A model generated the notes under the pieces. It ran no database searches and was not told the DNA's origin. It was given only the letters and a program-made list of their open reading frames with translations. From Metellina segmentata (Eukaryota; Arthropoda; Arachnida; Araneae; Tetragnathidae): a DNA stretch of 64,000 bases. The first letter of the stretch is position 1; each line of letters starts with the position of its first letter. This document shows positions 1 through 10,615 of this stretch, one piece after another. The position numbers and the translations under genes are program-made. The stretch spans positions 80,870,359-80,934,358 of the forward strand of contig OX375876.1 of assembly GCA_947359465.1 (NCBI GenBank), read 5' to 3'.

Positions 1-29
1 AACTAAAATTACTTTATCGAAAATTATGC

Positions 30-125
30 AAGGAATTACCTGTAAAATTACTGGTTTTCAAATGTAAGGAATTACCTGTAAAATTACTGGTTTTCAAATG
101 TAAGGAATTACCTATAAGATTACTC
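30..125. repeat. 36-bp tandem repeat, about 2.6 copies
   Basis: A 36-base unit starting AAGGAATTACCTGTAAAATT begins at 30, 66 and 102. The first two copies are nearly identical and the third is partial and diverged. It is AT-rich and shows no coding signal. Confidence 0.85.
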
Positions 126-181
126 TAAAAATTAATTATTATAAGTAACACGTTACTTGTAACGCGTTACCGCCAAACCCT

Positions 182-520
182 GACCTGAATGAGGTACCAG
201 CTCAGGTGTTGCCCCGTCATCTGACCGTGGTTCAAAATTGCGTGGCGTTGTTCTTGAATCTTTCCCTTCGGGTTTGATATCGGACCATCGCCAATCGTTG
301 TGTTACTCCAATGCGAAGTTAATTAAATATATACCTACGTACCTAGTTCATATTCTCATGGCCACTAAGCAAATCTGGCGAAAATAGAAAGTTTTCAATA
401 AATGAAATAGAAAATGCCAGAAGTTCCACAGTTGACAAATTATCTGGACAATGTGCTCTACTTTTTCAGTTTTCACTGCAGTTCTATGCATAAAGAAAAA
501 CAAGCACTAACTCCTATCTA
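182..520 (+). repeat. Dispersed repeat family R, 3' part
   Basis: This stretch matches 60743-61090 along its whole length, including the core TCTTTCCCTTCGGGTTTGAT and the later AAAGAAAGTTTTCAAT-like segment. Other partial copies lie at about 27820-27995, 49585-49722 and 56965-57120. The copy at 49.6 kb has a tRNA-like B box at its head, so the family is probably a tRNA-derived SINE with a long tail. Here the head is missing. From 521 to about 699 I see only AT-rich spacer. Confidence 0.75.
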
Positions 521-699
521 TTGGGACATCCGGAAAGTTCTGCGCGATTTTTAAGATAAATACAAACGAAGCAGTATAAAAGAAACATACAAAGATGAAA
601 CCAATATTGAATTTTCATAAATTGTAGATGATGTCATAATGGAGTCATTAACAAAATGATGTTTAAATCCAAAACAAATAAACAAAACCGACATTTATA

Positions 700-1250
700 C
701 GGTATGTGACCACCTCTCATCCTCATACAAAGTTTACAGCGTGTGCCCATGCTTTCCATGGGGTGATCAAGTAATCGCCATTCCTCCTGTAGAGCAGTCT
801 GCAACTCTGTGAGAGTAGCTGGGGGCGGGAAACGTACTCACAGTACGGTAGAGGACATCCCAAAGATTTTCAATGGGATTAAGGTCGGGTGAGTACGTTG
901 ATCAAACCATACGCGCAATCCCCTCACTCTCAGGGTAGTCGTCGACGATATCAGCTCATGGGGTCATATCAGCTCATATCAGCTCTATGGGGATGCGCAT
1001 CATCATCCATTAAAACGAAAGAAGGACCAACTGCTGCAGCATACAATCTCACAGTGGGTTCTAGACCTTCATCCCGATACCAGACAGTCGTCACAAAACC
1101 CCGTCTATAGATATGTGAAGGTCAGTGCGATATCCCAACGAAATCCTGGTCCACATCATGGCTTAAATCTCGGAACGCGTGATGCTCGATGATGTTCTGG
1201 GGCCGATTGCGTGTGCCTTGTTCTCTCCAGACCCTTACACGTTTGTCATC
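700..1250 (-). pseudogene. Tc1-like transposase, C-terminal half (split by insertion)
   Basis: Read on the minus strand, this encodes the C-terminal half of a Tc1-type DDE transposase. It includes DDKRVRVWREQGTRN, then YSPDLNPIENLWDVLYR carrying the third catalytic position, then a tail with LTELQTALQEEWRLLDH and MESMGTRCKL. A premature stop replaces a tryptophan shortly before YSPDLN, and at least one frameshift follows LYR, so it is dead. The N-terminal half lies at 7680-7990 on the same strand. The two halves join in frame once the 1251-7677 element is removed, so this was one gene split by a later insertion. Family assignment is secure; the exact Tc1 subfamily is not. Confidence 0.85.
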
Positions 1251-1269
1251 CCCAGGTAGCACAACAACA

Positions 1270-1600
1270 TGGGCCAACATTCTACCAGTATTGGCCAATA
1301 TTTTGAATGTCTGTGAATGTCGAATGTCGGAATTGCGATATCTGTCGATATTAGCATATATCGTTCAATTTTATACAATGAAGAAGACTGTAAATAACGT
1401 TTTTTATAGTATTATAATCATGTAATAATAATATAAAGAATGATACCGTGTTGTTTTATCCATTTTTTTTAATTAAAACATTTTGCCATTTTTTCTGATA
1501 TTGTACTGATATTTGGCGACATTGTGTAACCAATATCCAAAAAACGATGTTGAGCTGATATTGGCCGATATTTATTTTTGAACTGAAGTTATGTTTGGTC
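1270..1600. repeat. Left subterminal repeats of the 6.4 kb element
   Basis: There are several degenerate copies of TATTGGCCAATATT, GATATTGGCCGATAT and ATATCGNNATAT-type words. The same words recur in the right end at 7200-7660. Repeated short motifs just inside both ends are typical transposase-binding regions of DNA transposons; that role is inferred. Confidence 0.6.
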
Positions 1601-1753
1601 ACGTGTTCGTTGCTTGGGTTACCGGCCGGTATTGTATTACGAAGGAGAAAGTGACATATGAACACGCACGTTACTCTGAATACGATTAGTTTTTCTATTT
1701 CCTATTTGGTTCCTTCGGAAAAGAAAAATGGCACGTAAGAAAAAAAGGGTGAG

Positions 1754-1840
1754 ATGCAGCAACCGAGACTGCGGCGATTTTTCGCCGAATCTAGCAGTGA
1801 ATCAGAGCAGCCATCTCTAAAAAAGTGCAAGTCCTACAAG
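1754..1840 (+). CDS. Possible first coding exon of the 6.4 kb element
   Basis: ATG at 1754 opens 29 codons (begins MQQPRLRRFFAESSSESE) that end exactly before GTAGCT, a fair splice donor. The peptide is basic, then acidic-serine rich, as is common at transposase N-termini. A second ATG at about 1729, in another frame, begins MARKKK. I cannot match it to a family and see no downstream exon: 1841-2945 is AT-rich, without long ORFs. It could be chance. Its position inside the left end, away from the Copia remnant, is the main reason to record it. Confidence 0.28.
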
Positions 1841-2945
1841 GTAGCTATCATGGATATTTATGTACATTATTTAGTAATGTTAATAATATTTAGACAAGAA
1901 TAATTAAGCATATTCAGCTGTTGCATTGATGATGAAGTTTAAGCCCGTGTTTGTAGTTTGTTACATTGTCAGTATACTGACAACAGGAAAATAATAGAAC
2001 AAACACAACACAGCATTCTATTAGTGTTGGCATAATGTTCTATTTTTTAATGTAAATGTTCATCGTTTACAGTTATCAAATTCTCAAGTCCCATTCGATT
2101 ATGTGCAATGCTATTTTCGTCCTTTATTGTTATAGATTATATTGTTTTGGAAAGTAAGATATTAGTATGTTAGCAGAGTTTTGTTTGCATTATAGTTATT
2201 AATATTAGTTGGCCATTTTCATAGTAGGTTTAAATATATTGTTCAAGCATAACATAACATTTAAAAATTTAATTGATTTTTGCTTTATATAAAGATTATA
2301 CGAAATGTTTCTAACATAAGAAAAAAATCAATAAATATATTTGAGATGTGAAGCTTTAAAATTGTGGCCATGGGTAAAACAGCCTGTTCCTTTCAAGTTT
2401 TGTGTGATTTGATCCATTTAATTTTAAAAAATAAAAAAAACTAACTTCAAAAGATGAAGTATTGTGAATATTATTTATGCTAAAAAATTAGTTTACACTA
2501 AATTTTTCTTCTAAAAATTAATAAATCATAAATTTGAGTTTACCAAATATATACTTTTTGTCCTAACATTTTATCATAAAAGATTTATAACTTTACAAAA
2601 ATTTGGCAGCTTATATTCAGTGTGTGTATGTGATAGAACAAAACTATACTTAATCTTACTAGCTATTTCTTTCTTTTTAAAGAGACTTAGTTATAACAAG
2701 GATCACCTTTGTTCAACCTAATAGTTTTTTTCTTGTCAAATCTTACCAAAATGTTTATTATTGAAAAATACTGCTTTTCACACTCTCTTGTATTAAAATT
2801 TGTTTAGTAAATAGTCTGGGAAAATATTTTTAGAAGAAATAACATGTAATCATGTTTAAAAGGTTATCTTTAAATTTATCACAATGCAACAGTGTATCCT
2901 TACATTTTAAAAAGTTTCAGTAACTGATATTTCATTATATATTGC
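1841..2945. other. AT-rich, no gene seen
   Basis: About 1.1 kb of very AT-rich sequence between the possible exon at 1754 and the Copia remnant. I found no ORF, repeat or RNA signal that I can name. Confidence 0.6.
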
Positions 2946-2946
2946 A

Positions 2947-4500
2947 GTTCAGATGAGGATTATCATGAGGCTATAAACATTGGAGAGGCTGTGGGAAACA
3001 ATACCAGACCTAGAAGAAATTCCAGATTACCTGCCAGAGTTTAGGATGACTATGTGTATGAGGTAGCTCTAAACACGTTAGAGTCTGTAACATTTGAAGA
3101 CGTCGAAAAGTTGCCTCCTGAACAGCAAGCTCCATGGAGGAAAGCCATGGATGCTGAGATGGAGTCCTTACGAAAGAACAAAGTATGGGAGCTTGTAGAA
3201 ATGTCAGGTCCTGCAAATGAGTCCTACACATCAAAAGGAATGATGTGATTAAAGCAAGATTGGAGGCTCATGGTTTTGATTACGCTGTCTACGCTGCTGT
3301 CATCAGTATGTCATCACTGTGACTTGTATTTGTCATTGTTCTCCATAGGGAAATGGAGATCTATACACTAGATGTTAAGACTGCTTTTTTGAATAGTGAA
3401 CTCGATGAAACCTTATTTATGGAACAACCCATGGGCTACACAACAACGGTCGTGTTTGCAAACTTTAAAAAGTCTTTATGGACTGAAACAGGCACAGTGA
3501 CAGTGGTACAAAATATTCACCAATTTTGTACTCCATCTCAAGTTCCAGCAGCTAAATTGTGAATAGTGTGTGTTTGTCAGAAGATCTGGTGAACACAGTG
3601 AAATCTTTATAGTACTATATGTTGATGATTTACTAATTGCTGGTTCCAATGAATCAGTGGTCATGGTGGTGATACAACCTTTAAGAGATGAGATCAAAAT
3701 GTCCAAGACTGAAGAGTTGAAAGATTTTCTGGGCATATGTATTAAGTTTTGTCACCTACAACTTTACTTAGAGCAAAGAGTCTATGTTGAGAAAATTTTA
3801 AATAAATTCAAAATGGGAGGGGATGTCAGTGCAAACAAGCCGACACTCTAGTACTTAATGCAACACCATCGTGTTTCATGCAAGGTGAAACTTTCCATGG
3901 GCCCAATCGGGAACTTGTAGGTGCATTATTGTACCTGACCATGACATCACGTCTAGATATTTTATATTCTGTGATATTTCATATTCTTACTGTCTGAGCC
4001 AAATTCAAGAGCAGCCAACAGAAGCTGCCTGGACTGGTCTGAAAAGAGTTTTAAGATACCTGAAAGGGACTTTAGAACTTAATCTGGTGTTTCCTATTTC
4101 TAGCAGTGATTTTTGTTAATGTCTATGTTGATGCAGATTGGAGGGCTGATGCACATGACAGAAAATCTGTATCAGGGTATATAAATTTTTTAAATGATTC
4201 TGTGACTGTGTGAAAAAGCAGACATCCATTGCATTATCTTCTACTGAGCCAGAAATTTTGGCTTTGGCTAAAGATATGCAGGATGTATGTGTGCTACACA
4301 ACATAACAAAATACATATTAGGCTGGGAAAGTATTCAGATTACTGTCTATGAGGATAATTAGTCAGCCATTAAGGCCATATTAAATGAAAATAATTGTGA
4401 CAGATTAAAACACAGATATTAAATTGAAGTATGTTCATGACATTGTAAAATTGTTCAACATTTATACTATACAAAGGGATACAGGGATAAAGGGTTAAAA
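2947..4500 (+). pseudogene. Copia-type pol remnant (RT and RNase H)
   Basis: The order matches the C-terminal part of a Ty1/copia polyprotein. First comes WRKAMDAEMESLRKNKVWEL at the start of the reverse transcriptase, then IYTLDVKTAFLNSELDE, then the catalytic YVDDLL at about 3620. LVGALLYLTMTSRLDI follows, and then RNase H pieces (SSTEPEILALAKD; ITVYEDN). Several stops and frameshifts and a gap after 3248 make it non-functional. Gag, protease and integrase are absent. The RNase H region is interrupted at 4534 by a mariner and resumes at 5847. It lies inside the 6.4 kb TIR element and is younger than it. Confidence 0.85.
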
Positions 4501-4533
4501 GTTAAAGGGTTATAAAGGGATAAAGGGTGTATA

Positions 4534-5844
4534 TTGGGCATTCTATAAAACCTGAGAGTGAATTTTTTACGTAGTGGCAACACCGCAAAACTAAAATACA
4601 AAGTGCAGGCAATTTTTTCAAACTGTTAACTGTACAATTATAAATATTGTAAACGAAGCAGACGATTTTATTTTCATAGTTTCGTACTTGTTTAAAGAAC
4701 TGTTTTTATTTGGCCTACAGAAATGGAGGTGAGTGAGTCAAAGTTAAAAAACGAAATACGTTATACCATAAAATTTTTATACCGTTTGGGCAAAACAGCT
4801 CCAGAAACAGTTAAGTTAATGAAAAAAGCTTACAAAGACAAATGCGTTGTTGAGTCTACGATTTTTAGACGGCATGGTGATTTCAAAAAAGGACGTTTGT
4901 CTGCAGAACTGGCTCCTAAGCCTGGCTGACCAGAAAGTTTTGTGAATGATCGAAATGTTAACACTGTGTGGGCAATCGTGCAAGAAAATCGGCGAATGAC
5001 ATGTGTGGAGATAGCGGCATCAACCAACATTTCGAAAACGTCGATATTTCGCATTATACGCAACAAGTTACAGCTTCGCCATGTTTGTTCCAGATGGGCC
5101 CCTCATCACCTTACTAAAGAACAAATATAAACAAGAATTCACCAATGTTGTGAGTGTAAATCGATGCTTCAAAATGATCCGAATTTCCTAAAGACTGTAA
5201 TAACAGGTGATGAAACTTGGGTGCATCATTTTGATCCCCTTACCAAGTCCGCAACATGTGTATGGAAACATACTGATTCTCCGCCTCCGAAACAAATCTG
5301 ACAAACCAAATTTGTTGGAAAGGTCATGATGATTTTTACTTTGACCATAATAGTGTGATTTATCAGCATGCTGTGCCTCCCCAAACTACTGTAAATGGTG
5401 AATATTATATTTCAGTTTTGAAAATTTTGCGACATTACATATCGAGAAAGCGACATGAACTGGTAGGGAATAGGTATATAGCAGTAATGCTCGCCCGCAT
5501 GTCGCTACTTCTGTTCAGCAATATTTAAATGCAATATTCATGCCACATCCCCCTTACAGTCCAGATCACGCACCATGCGATTTCTGGATATTCCCGACGT
5601 TGAAGGAGATGCTCCGTGGAAGAAAATTTAATACAGATTATGAAGTTATTTCAGCAGTGCAGGGTTCTTTGAAGCAGCTTCCAGAAAAAGGCTACTCTAC
5701 TGTTTTGAAAAGTGGGTTGAATAATGGGACATTTGCATATCACCTGAGGGAAGGTATTTTGAAAAAGAATAATGAATTTTTTTCTGTAAACATATTTCTT
5801 GATTTTTTATGATTTTACTCTAAATTTTTATGGAACGCCCTTTG
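4534..5844 (+). mobile_element. mariner element inserted in the Copia remnant
   Basis: The ends are imperfect inverted repeats: TTGGGCATTCTATAAAA on the left and the reverse of TTTTTATGGAACGCCCTTTG on the right. TA dinucleotides flank at 4532-4533 and 5845-5846, as expected for Tc1/mariner. Copia RNase H reads up to the left end (KLKYVHDIVKLFNIYT) and continues past the right end (YVATEYQIADLFTKSLRKP). The total length of about 1.3 kb is usual for mariner. Confidence 0.85.
4723..5812 (+). pseudogene. mariner transposase, inactivated
   Basis: This mariner (D,D34D class) transposase begins MEVSESKLKNEIRYTIKFLY. A helix-turn-helix region follows (CVEIAASTNISKTSIFRIIR), then the first catalytic block VITGDETWVHHFDP. 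A block reading SSNARPHVA follows where the second catalytic aspartate normally sits before NARPH; here it is serine. The third block is PYSPDHAPCDFWIFPTLKEM. In-frame stops and frameshifts occur near 4927, 5128 and 5300. The lost second aspartate and the stops mean no activity. Confidence 0.85.
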
Positions 5845-5846
5845 TA

Positions 5847-5975
5847 TATGTTGCAACTGAATACCAAATTGCTGATTTGTTTACAAAATCTTTACGTAAA
5901 CCTAGACTGAATTAAGACAAAAATGTATGTTGATGTGATTAAGGTAGGGTGTTGAGACTAATTAACTAACTGTAA
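5847..5975 (+). pseudogene. Copia C-terminus and start of 3' LTR
   Basis: YVATEYQIADLFTKSLRKPRLN and a stop match the end of a Copia RNase H domain. Downstream, GGTAGGGTGTTGAGACTAAT fits a polypurine tract followed by an LTR starting TGTTGA at about 5950. The LTR is not complete; the LINE fragment at 6172 follows soon after. Confidence 0.7.
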
Positions 5976-6171
5976 CTCATATCTTTGCTTAGCAATCTGG
6001 CAACACTTGTTCCAGTTGTTTACTTCTGTTGTGTCGCAGGTTGCTGTTTGTATTCTTATTGATGAATTGTTGTCATGACTTTATCTGTCAGAGTTGTTTG
6101 GAAAAGCATTGGCTGGTGCGGCATATTAGGATGGCCGAAGAATTCGCCCATCGGATAATCGAACTTGTTGA

Positions 6172-6302
6172 AGGGGTGACTCCGAAGAGTCTGTGACTAA
6201 TAGTCTATTGTACTGAGACCCCTGCAGCTCCACAAAAGACCGATTGCCGAAATAAATTTCATCAAGTAACTGATTGGAATGTTTGACAGTTCCCAGGGTT
6301 TA
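6172..6302 (-). pseudogene. 3' end of a non-LTR retrotransposon (fragment)
   Basis: The reverse complement matches 20130-20264. Shared segments include CCCTGGGAACTG, CAACATTCCAATCAG, TTCGGCAATCGGTCTTT, the GGGGTCTC(A/G)GTACA block and the terminal ACTCTTCGGAGTCACCCC. Both copies end at CACCCC, which should be the true 3' end of the family. It is 5'-truncated, as is usual for LINE insertions. Confidence 0.75.
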
Positions 6303-7195
6303 ATATGTCTTCAGAATAAAATAAATTATTTTAATTGTGATTTGTGAATTTTTGAAAACTTATGGAAAATTCTATTTAAATGAAATTATCTCATCCATAG
6401 ACGTCCCTCTTAACTTTGTAAGAACTGTTAATTTTTCTGCTTATATGCAATGTGTCCTTTTTTTCTTATTTAACATTTCTAACAATATTGAATTTTTAAC
6501 AGAAGTTTCGGGAAGTAACTCATTTTGAGATGAAATCAAAATTATATAAATGTGAATCAGTTCTTAGAATTACATACCAAGTAACTGTTTATCAAGTTGT
6601 ATTGTAATACAAGCATCATCTTGATGTTTGTATTGATTTTACTGGTTTGAGCTATAGATTATACTATTGGCAATAATAAATTTTAATAGCCCTATATTTC
6701 TATTAGAGAAATGGAACAAGAACTTAAAATATGCTCTTAATAAAATAAATTAAAATATTAGCTTCTTTATCAGCAGTTTAGCTAACATTTTAGACGGGAA
6801 TATTTTTCTAAAACAAACAATTTTCTGAATTGAAATCGCAATAAACGTAAAATGGTACCTGTACGTGTTTTATGGGTTTACAATTTTTTTATTTTTTCAA
6901 GCTACCATGGAGTACGTTTAAGGGGGGAAATAGATTTTAGAATGTTTGATTTGATAGTGGACGCCTGTTTTAGGTTATAAAAAGTCAAGTGGGCCACAAT
7001 TTTCTTTTATGTACTATACAACACAATAGTTATAAATATTGTAATAAACATAATTTTAATAATTTAAAATATTAAAATTCTATGTTCTATTTAATGTTAT
7101 AAACTATTGTATTATATAAATATTTTTTTAATGATTAATATTTTTAAAATTCTACAAAATTTAAGATGGTTGTAATCTTGTGTGCAAAAAAAAAT
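6303..7195. other. AT-rich, no gene seen
   Basis: AT-rich sequence inside the right part of the 6.4 kb element. Short ORFs are present, but nothing has recognisable domains. It may be intron or 3' UTR of the element's lost gene. Confidence 0.5.
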
Positions 7196-7199
7196 CACA

Positions 7200-7660
7200 T
7201 AAGCCACAAGAAGTATATTGAATGAAAATATCCCAATATTGTGAAGCAGATATTGAGTAATATTGAAAAAGGACATCGAGCAGTGTCGTAAAGCTAATAT
7301 TGAGCAATGATAAAAAACGAACATCGAATGTCAGTAAACAATATCTATCAATGTCGTAAACCGATATTGAGCAATATTGCCAGGGGGGTCATTTTTACGT
7401 TGGCCAATATCGGAAAACAATATTTATCAATGTCGTAAAACGATATTCAGCAATATTGGCCAATATCCGAAAACAATATCTATCAATGTCGTAAAACGAT
7501 ACTGGCCAATATCAGAAAACAATATCTATCAATGTCGTAAAACGATATTGGCCAATGTCGTAAACAATATTGAGCGATATCGCCAGGGGGTGGAGTCATT
7601 TTTACGTTGGACAATATCGACGGCAATATTGGCCAATATTTTTTTCGATATTGGCCGACA
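7200..7660. repeat. Right subterminal tandem array of the 6.4 kb element
   Basis: Units of about 46 bases combine AACAATATCTATCAATGTCG, TAAAACGATATTGG and CCAATATC. Three close copies run between about 7400 and 7560, with degenerate ones on either side. A longer word, CCAGGGGG followed by TCATTTTTACGTTGG, occurs twice (about 7380 and 7583). Any ORF running through this region is repeat-derived. Confidence 0.8.
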
Positions 7661-7679
7661 TATATGTGCTACCTGGGTC

Positions 7680-7990
7680 TGTCTCCGGGGCAAATCTCGA
7701 CTCATTTGTGAACATAGCATTAGCCCAATCAGACACAGTCCAATTTCACACGTTGCCGACACCACTTTAATCGTGTCCCTCTGGATTGGACGGATAGAGG
7801 AACACAAACTCGTGGTAACCGGGCGTAGTCTTCATGTGTAGTGATTGATAGCCCTGCTTCAAGGCGTCCCACAGAACGCCAGGAATCACTATCTGCCATT
7901 CGTCTTCTGGAAGCCATAGAAACACGTCTGTCTTGAAAACTAATCGTACGAAAGTTCTAAGCACTTTTTATCAGGATTTACATGCAACTC
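7680..7990 (-). pseudogene. Tc1-like transposase, N-terminal half (split by insertion)
   Basis: On the minus strand this reads RGTRLKWCRQRV, then after a frameshift NWTVSDWANAMFTNESRFAPE. The latter is the block around the first catalytic aspartate of Tc1 transposases (normally DESRF; here NESRF). It continues directly into 1250-700 once the TIR element is removed. The DNA-binding N-terminus is poorly preserved and I cannot fix the start. Confidence 0.75.
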
Positions 7991-10329
7991 CTCTAACCCT
8001 TCACAATGCTGGTTACTTATACGACTGGATTTTTTTGCATATTTCTCGACACGAAACCGTAATTTGCTCTTACATAACACATTAGCATACTACCTCTGCA
8101 ACAAATTGCAGCTTCTCAGATTGGCTTCTGGAAATTAACATTTTTCTCTCCGTACTTGACTTTTGACAGTAAGTGTAATTTAACCAACTTTCTTCAAAAG
8201 TCCTCGGTTCAATGTATAATGGTTTGTACAATTCTATTTCATAAAAAATAAATAAGATGTACGAAACCACAGAGAATCCGTTCACTTTTTTGTAAACTTA
8301 ATACAGAAAATAAAATAAAATTTAAAAGTTTGATTTTAATAATGGATATTTTTTATTCAAAAATAACTTGATTTAAATCAACATATCCTGACACTAACTT
8401 ATATAATGTTAAAAGTGCACAAATCTACACAACGACCTTTTTCTGTAGAATGTCTAAAAAGTAGCTAGACTTAAAAATTCCTAATGATTACAAACAAATA
8501 ATTCAGCTTCTTGAAATGTTTAGAATATCTAAATCAATCAAATCAACTTAATTTATAGCTCGACTTGTTTTGCTTTGTCACTGTCGAAAGTCGTAGAAGG
8601 ATATTTCAGTTTCTGTTTAACTGTTTCAACCAAGTTTGTCTGGAAAACACTTTCCGCTCTTTAAGATGAAGTGGTTTTTGATACAATCCTGATTGTTATC
8701 AGTTTTGCCAATGCATGCATAAGGCCATACATAACTTTAAAAAAAAAAGCAAGATTTCAAATTGTGTGAGTGATGGTGATCGTGTGTTGCTCGATTTTAG
8801 CCAGTTTAATCGAATATCCATGAGAACAATTATCAATGATCCCTTTGTGGAAGACGAATCAACGAATCTGCAGTGCCACCCTGTTAATACATGTAGCTCA
8901 ATGTCATTGCTTATATTTGTTGTGGTTTGGTAAAAATATTTGTAACCTAACTAATTGCTATGAGTGCCAAAATGTATTGATTGGATTTTCAACTAACAAA
9001 ATTTGTTGTCAATTGTGTGATTGACACCAATAATGGATAAGCGTAAGACCAAATCGTACTCGAAAGTTTGGTCGACAGTATAGTACGCAATTACATACTT
9101 TCAAACTTTACCGGTGAACATTTTCGCTATACAAAAATTGTCGTATCCCGTTGTGTATTTTATTGCTTATCTGCTACACTAAATTGTGCAAAATTGTGTG
9201 ATTTAGCTCCAATAATGAATAAAATGAGCAATGTCCATTCATTTGCTACTCTAAAAGGTGAACTACATCGAGTTGGCTTGTTTATGATTGCTAAACAATG
9301 AAATTTACTCTTTGGCAGGCAAATGAAGATTCTTGATAAGTTGCTTATTTTGCCAAATTATTTAATTCCTTCATATCCTATTGTGTTTTTTATTGTTCGT
9401 TTGCTATGCTAAAATTGAACAATTGTGTGTTTTAGCGCCTATAATGAATAAATGTGGTTAGTCGAAGTTTCACTGTATCTTTTTTGTAGTAAAGATTACA
9501 AAGGGGAATCAGATTATGTTTTCAAATGGCATACATGACAATACTTAGGAAGTGTTTCTTCATGTATAGATACATACTTTCATGAATTATTTGTAATCGA
9601 GAACTTTGCGAAGAAACTGAAATTGACATTTCAATTTTCCTCAAACCATCAGAAAGATAAAATAGCTGCATAGATGTGTTTTGTGCCAGCAAAACAATTC
9701 AAAGTTCTATCGCACAGTTAATTTATATACATTTTTTTTTGTTCATGGCAAGATCTAAAACTTTCTTTTAGCAATGCTATTGTATAATTTTTTAATCTGT
9801 TGCAGGGAGCACTCACTATGTTAGGGGGTGCCAGATGCTAGAGCTGTGTGGAAATGGAACCACTAGTGTGGATTTGATGGCCCAGTATAGATGTAATTGT
9901 CTGTTGAATTTCAGCGGGTAAACTTCCCGACTATGTTGACCAGATGCATGCATGTCGATTGTCTTATCCGTACAACTTGTATTCCATTGTTCAGTCAACG
10001 CAATACACACCCATTTGACTGTGCTCCGAAGGCTTTTTTGAACAGTTCTGTGAAAGTTTCATGATTGTTTTGTTCCGTACTACCACCTTCCCATGTTTCA
10101 GATATAAACAGTACTTCATTTCTATACCTTTTTCAAATTATATAATTTTTTCAAAAATGAATTGATGTATGAAGTTAATAAAAAAATTTTATTACATACT
10201 TTTTCGTTCAAATAATATTTTAGACTATTTGTCAAGAGATCAACAATTTTCCTAATCAAAAATGTTTCGGAATATTTTTTGAGAAGCATTCACATAAAAG
10301 AATAAACTAAAATGAAAGAAAACGTTCAT
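7991..10329. other. AT-rich spacer with degenerate repeats
   Basis: No gene recognised in 2.3 kb. Between about 9010 and 9460 a segment recurs three times at intervals of roughly 185-230 bases (AATTGTGTGATT followed by CC(A/T)ATAATG(A/G)ATAA). In two of these it is preceded by TATTGTGT(T/A)TTTTATTG-like sequence. This is a weak old tandem repeat. Remaining ORFs look random. Confidence 0.45.
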
Positions 10330-10337
10330 ACATTAGT

Positions 10338-10607
10338 CATCGACCTTAAAATGAAATAGACGGAGCATGCGACCGCACTTTCAAGTTATTTCTTCCAGTT
10401 GCTTGGTTTGAAGATGTGTCACGTGGTTGTGGGTAAAAGTATGAATCCTAAACTATTAATTGGTTGACGCGTCTGTCCACCGTTATTATACACACTAGTC
10501 TGCGCTTCCATAGCCAATCGGAAAAGCCAATTTGTGATTTACCCTTCAGAGATCTTACGACATCGACTCCGCCCACATGATCCGTCTATTTCATTTTAAG
10601 GTCGATG
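10338..10607. mobile_element. MITE with 8-bp target duplication (family M, copy 1)
   Basis: Perfect inverted ends of at least 26 bases start CATCGACCTTAAAATGAAAT. The flanks carry the 8-bp direct repeat ACATTAGT (10330-10337 and 10608-10615). A second copy with a different 8-bp duplication lies at 50785-51051. At 270 bp with no coding capacity it is a non-autonomous element, and the 8-bp duplication suggests a hAT-like or P-like source transposase. Confidence 0.9.
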
Positions 10608-10615
10608 ACATTAGT

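Larger units (their letters stand above)
1251..7677. mobile_element. Unclassified TIR transposon, 6.4 kb with nested insertions
   Basis: Both ends are the perfect 13-bp inverted repeat CCCAGGTAGCACA / TGTGCTACCTGGG. It is followed inside by related sequence (ATGGGCCAACATT on the left; ATGTCGGCCAATAT on the reverse of the right). Removing 1251-7677 and one copy of a TC dinucleotide (1249-1250 and 7678-7679) restores an uninterrupted Tc1 reading frame (ESRFAPETD|DKRVRVW), so the boundaries and a 2-bp target duplication are well supported. Inside are a Copia remnant, a mariner nested in it and a LINE fragment, so the original element was much shorter. No transposase domain that I recognise remains; a possible first exon is at 1754-1840. 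A 2-bp TC duplication does not fit the common superfamilies I know, so I leave it unclassified. Confidence 0.85.

Noticed and set aside
7377..7841. 154-residue ORF on the plus strand
   Set aside because: It runs across the subterminal tandem array, through the transposon end and into the antisense of the Tc1 remnant; its amino-acid repeats are DNA repeats.
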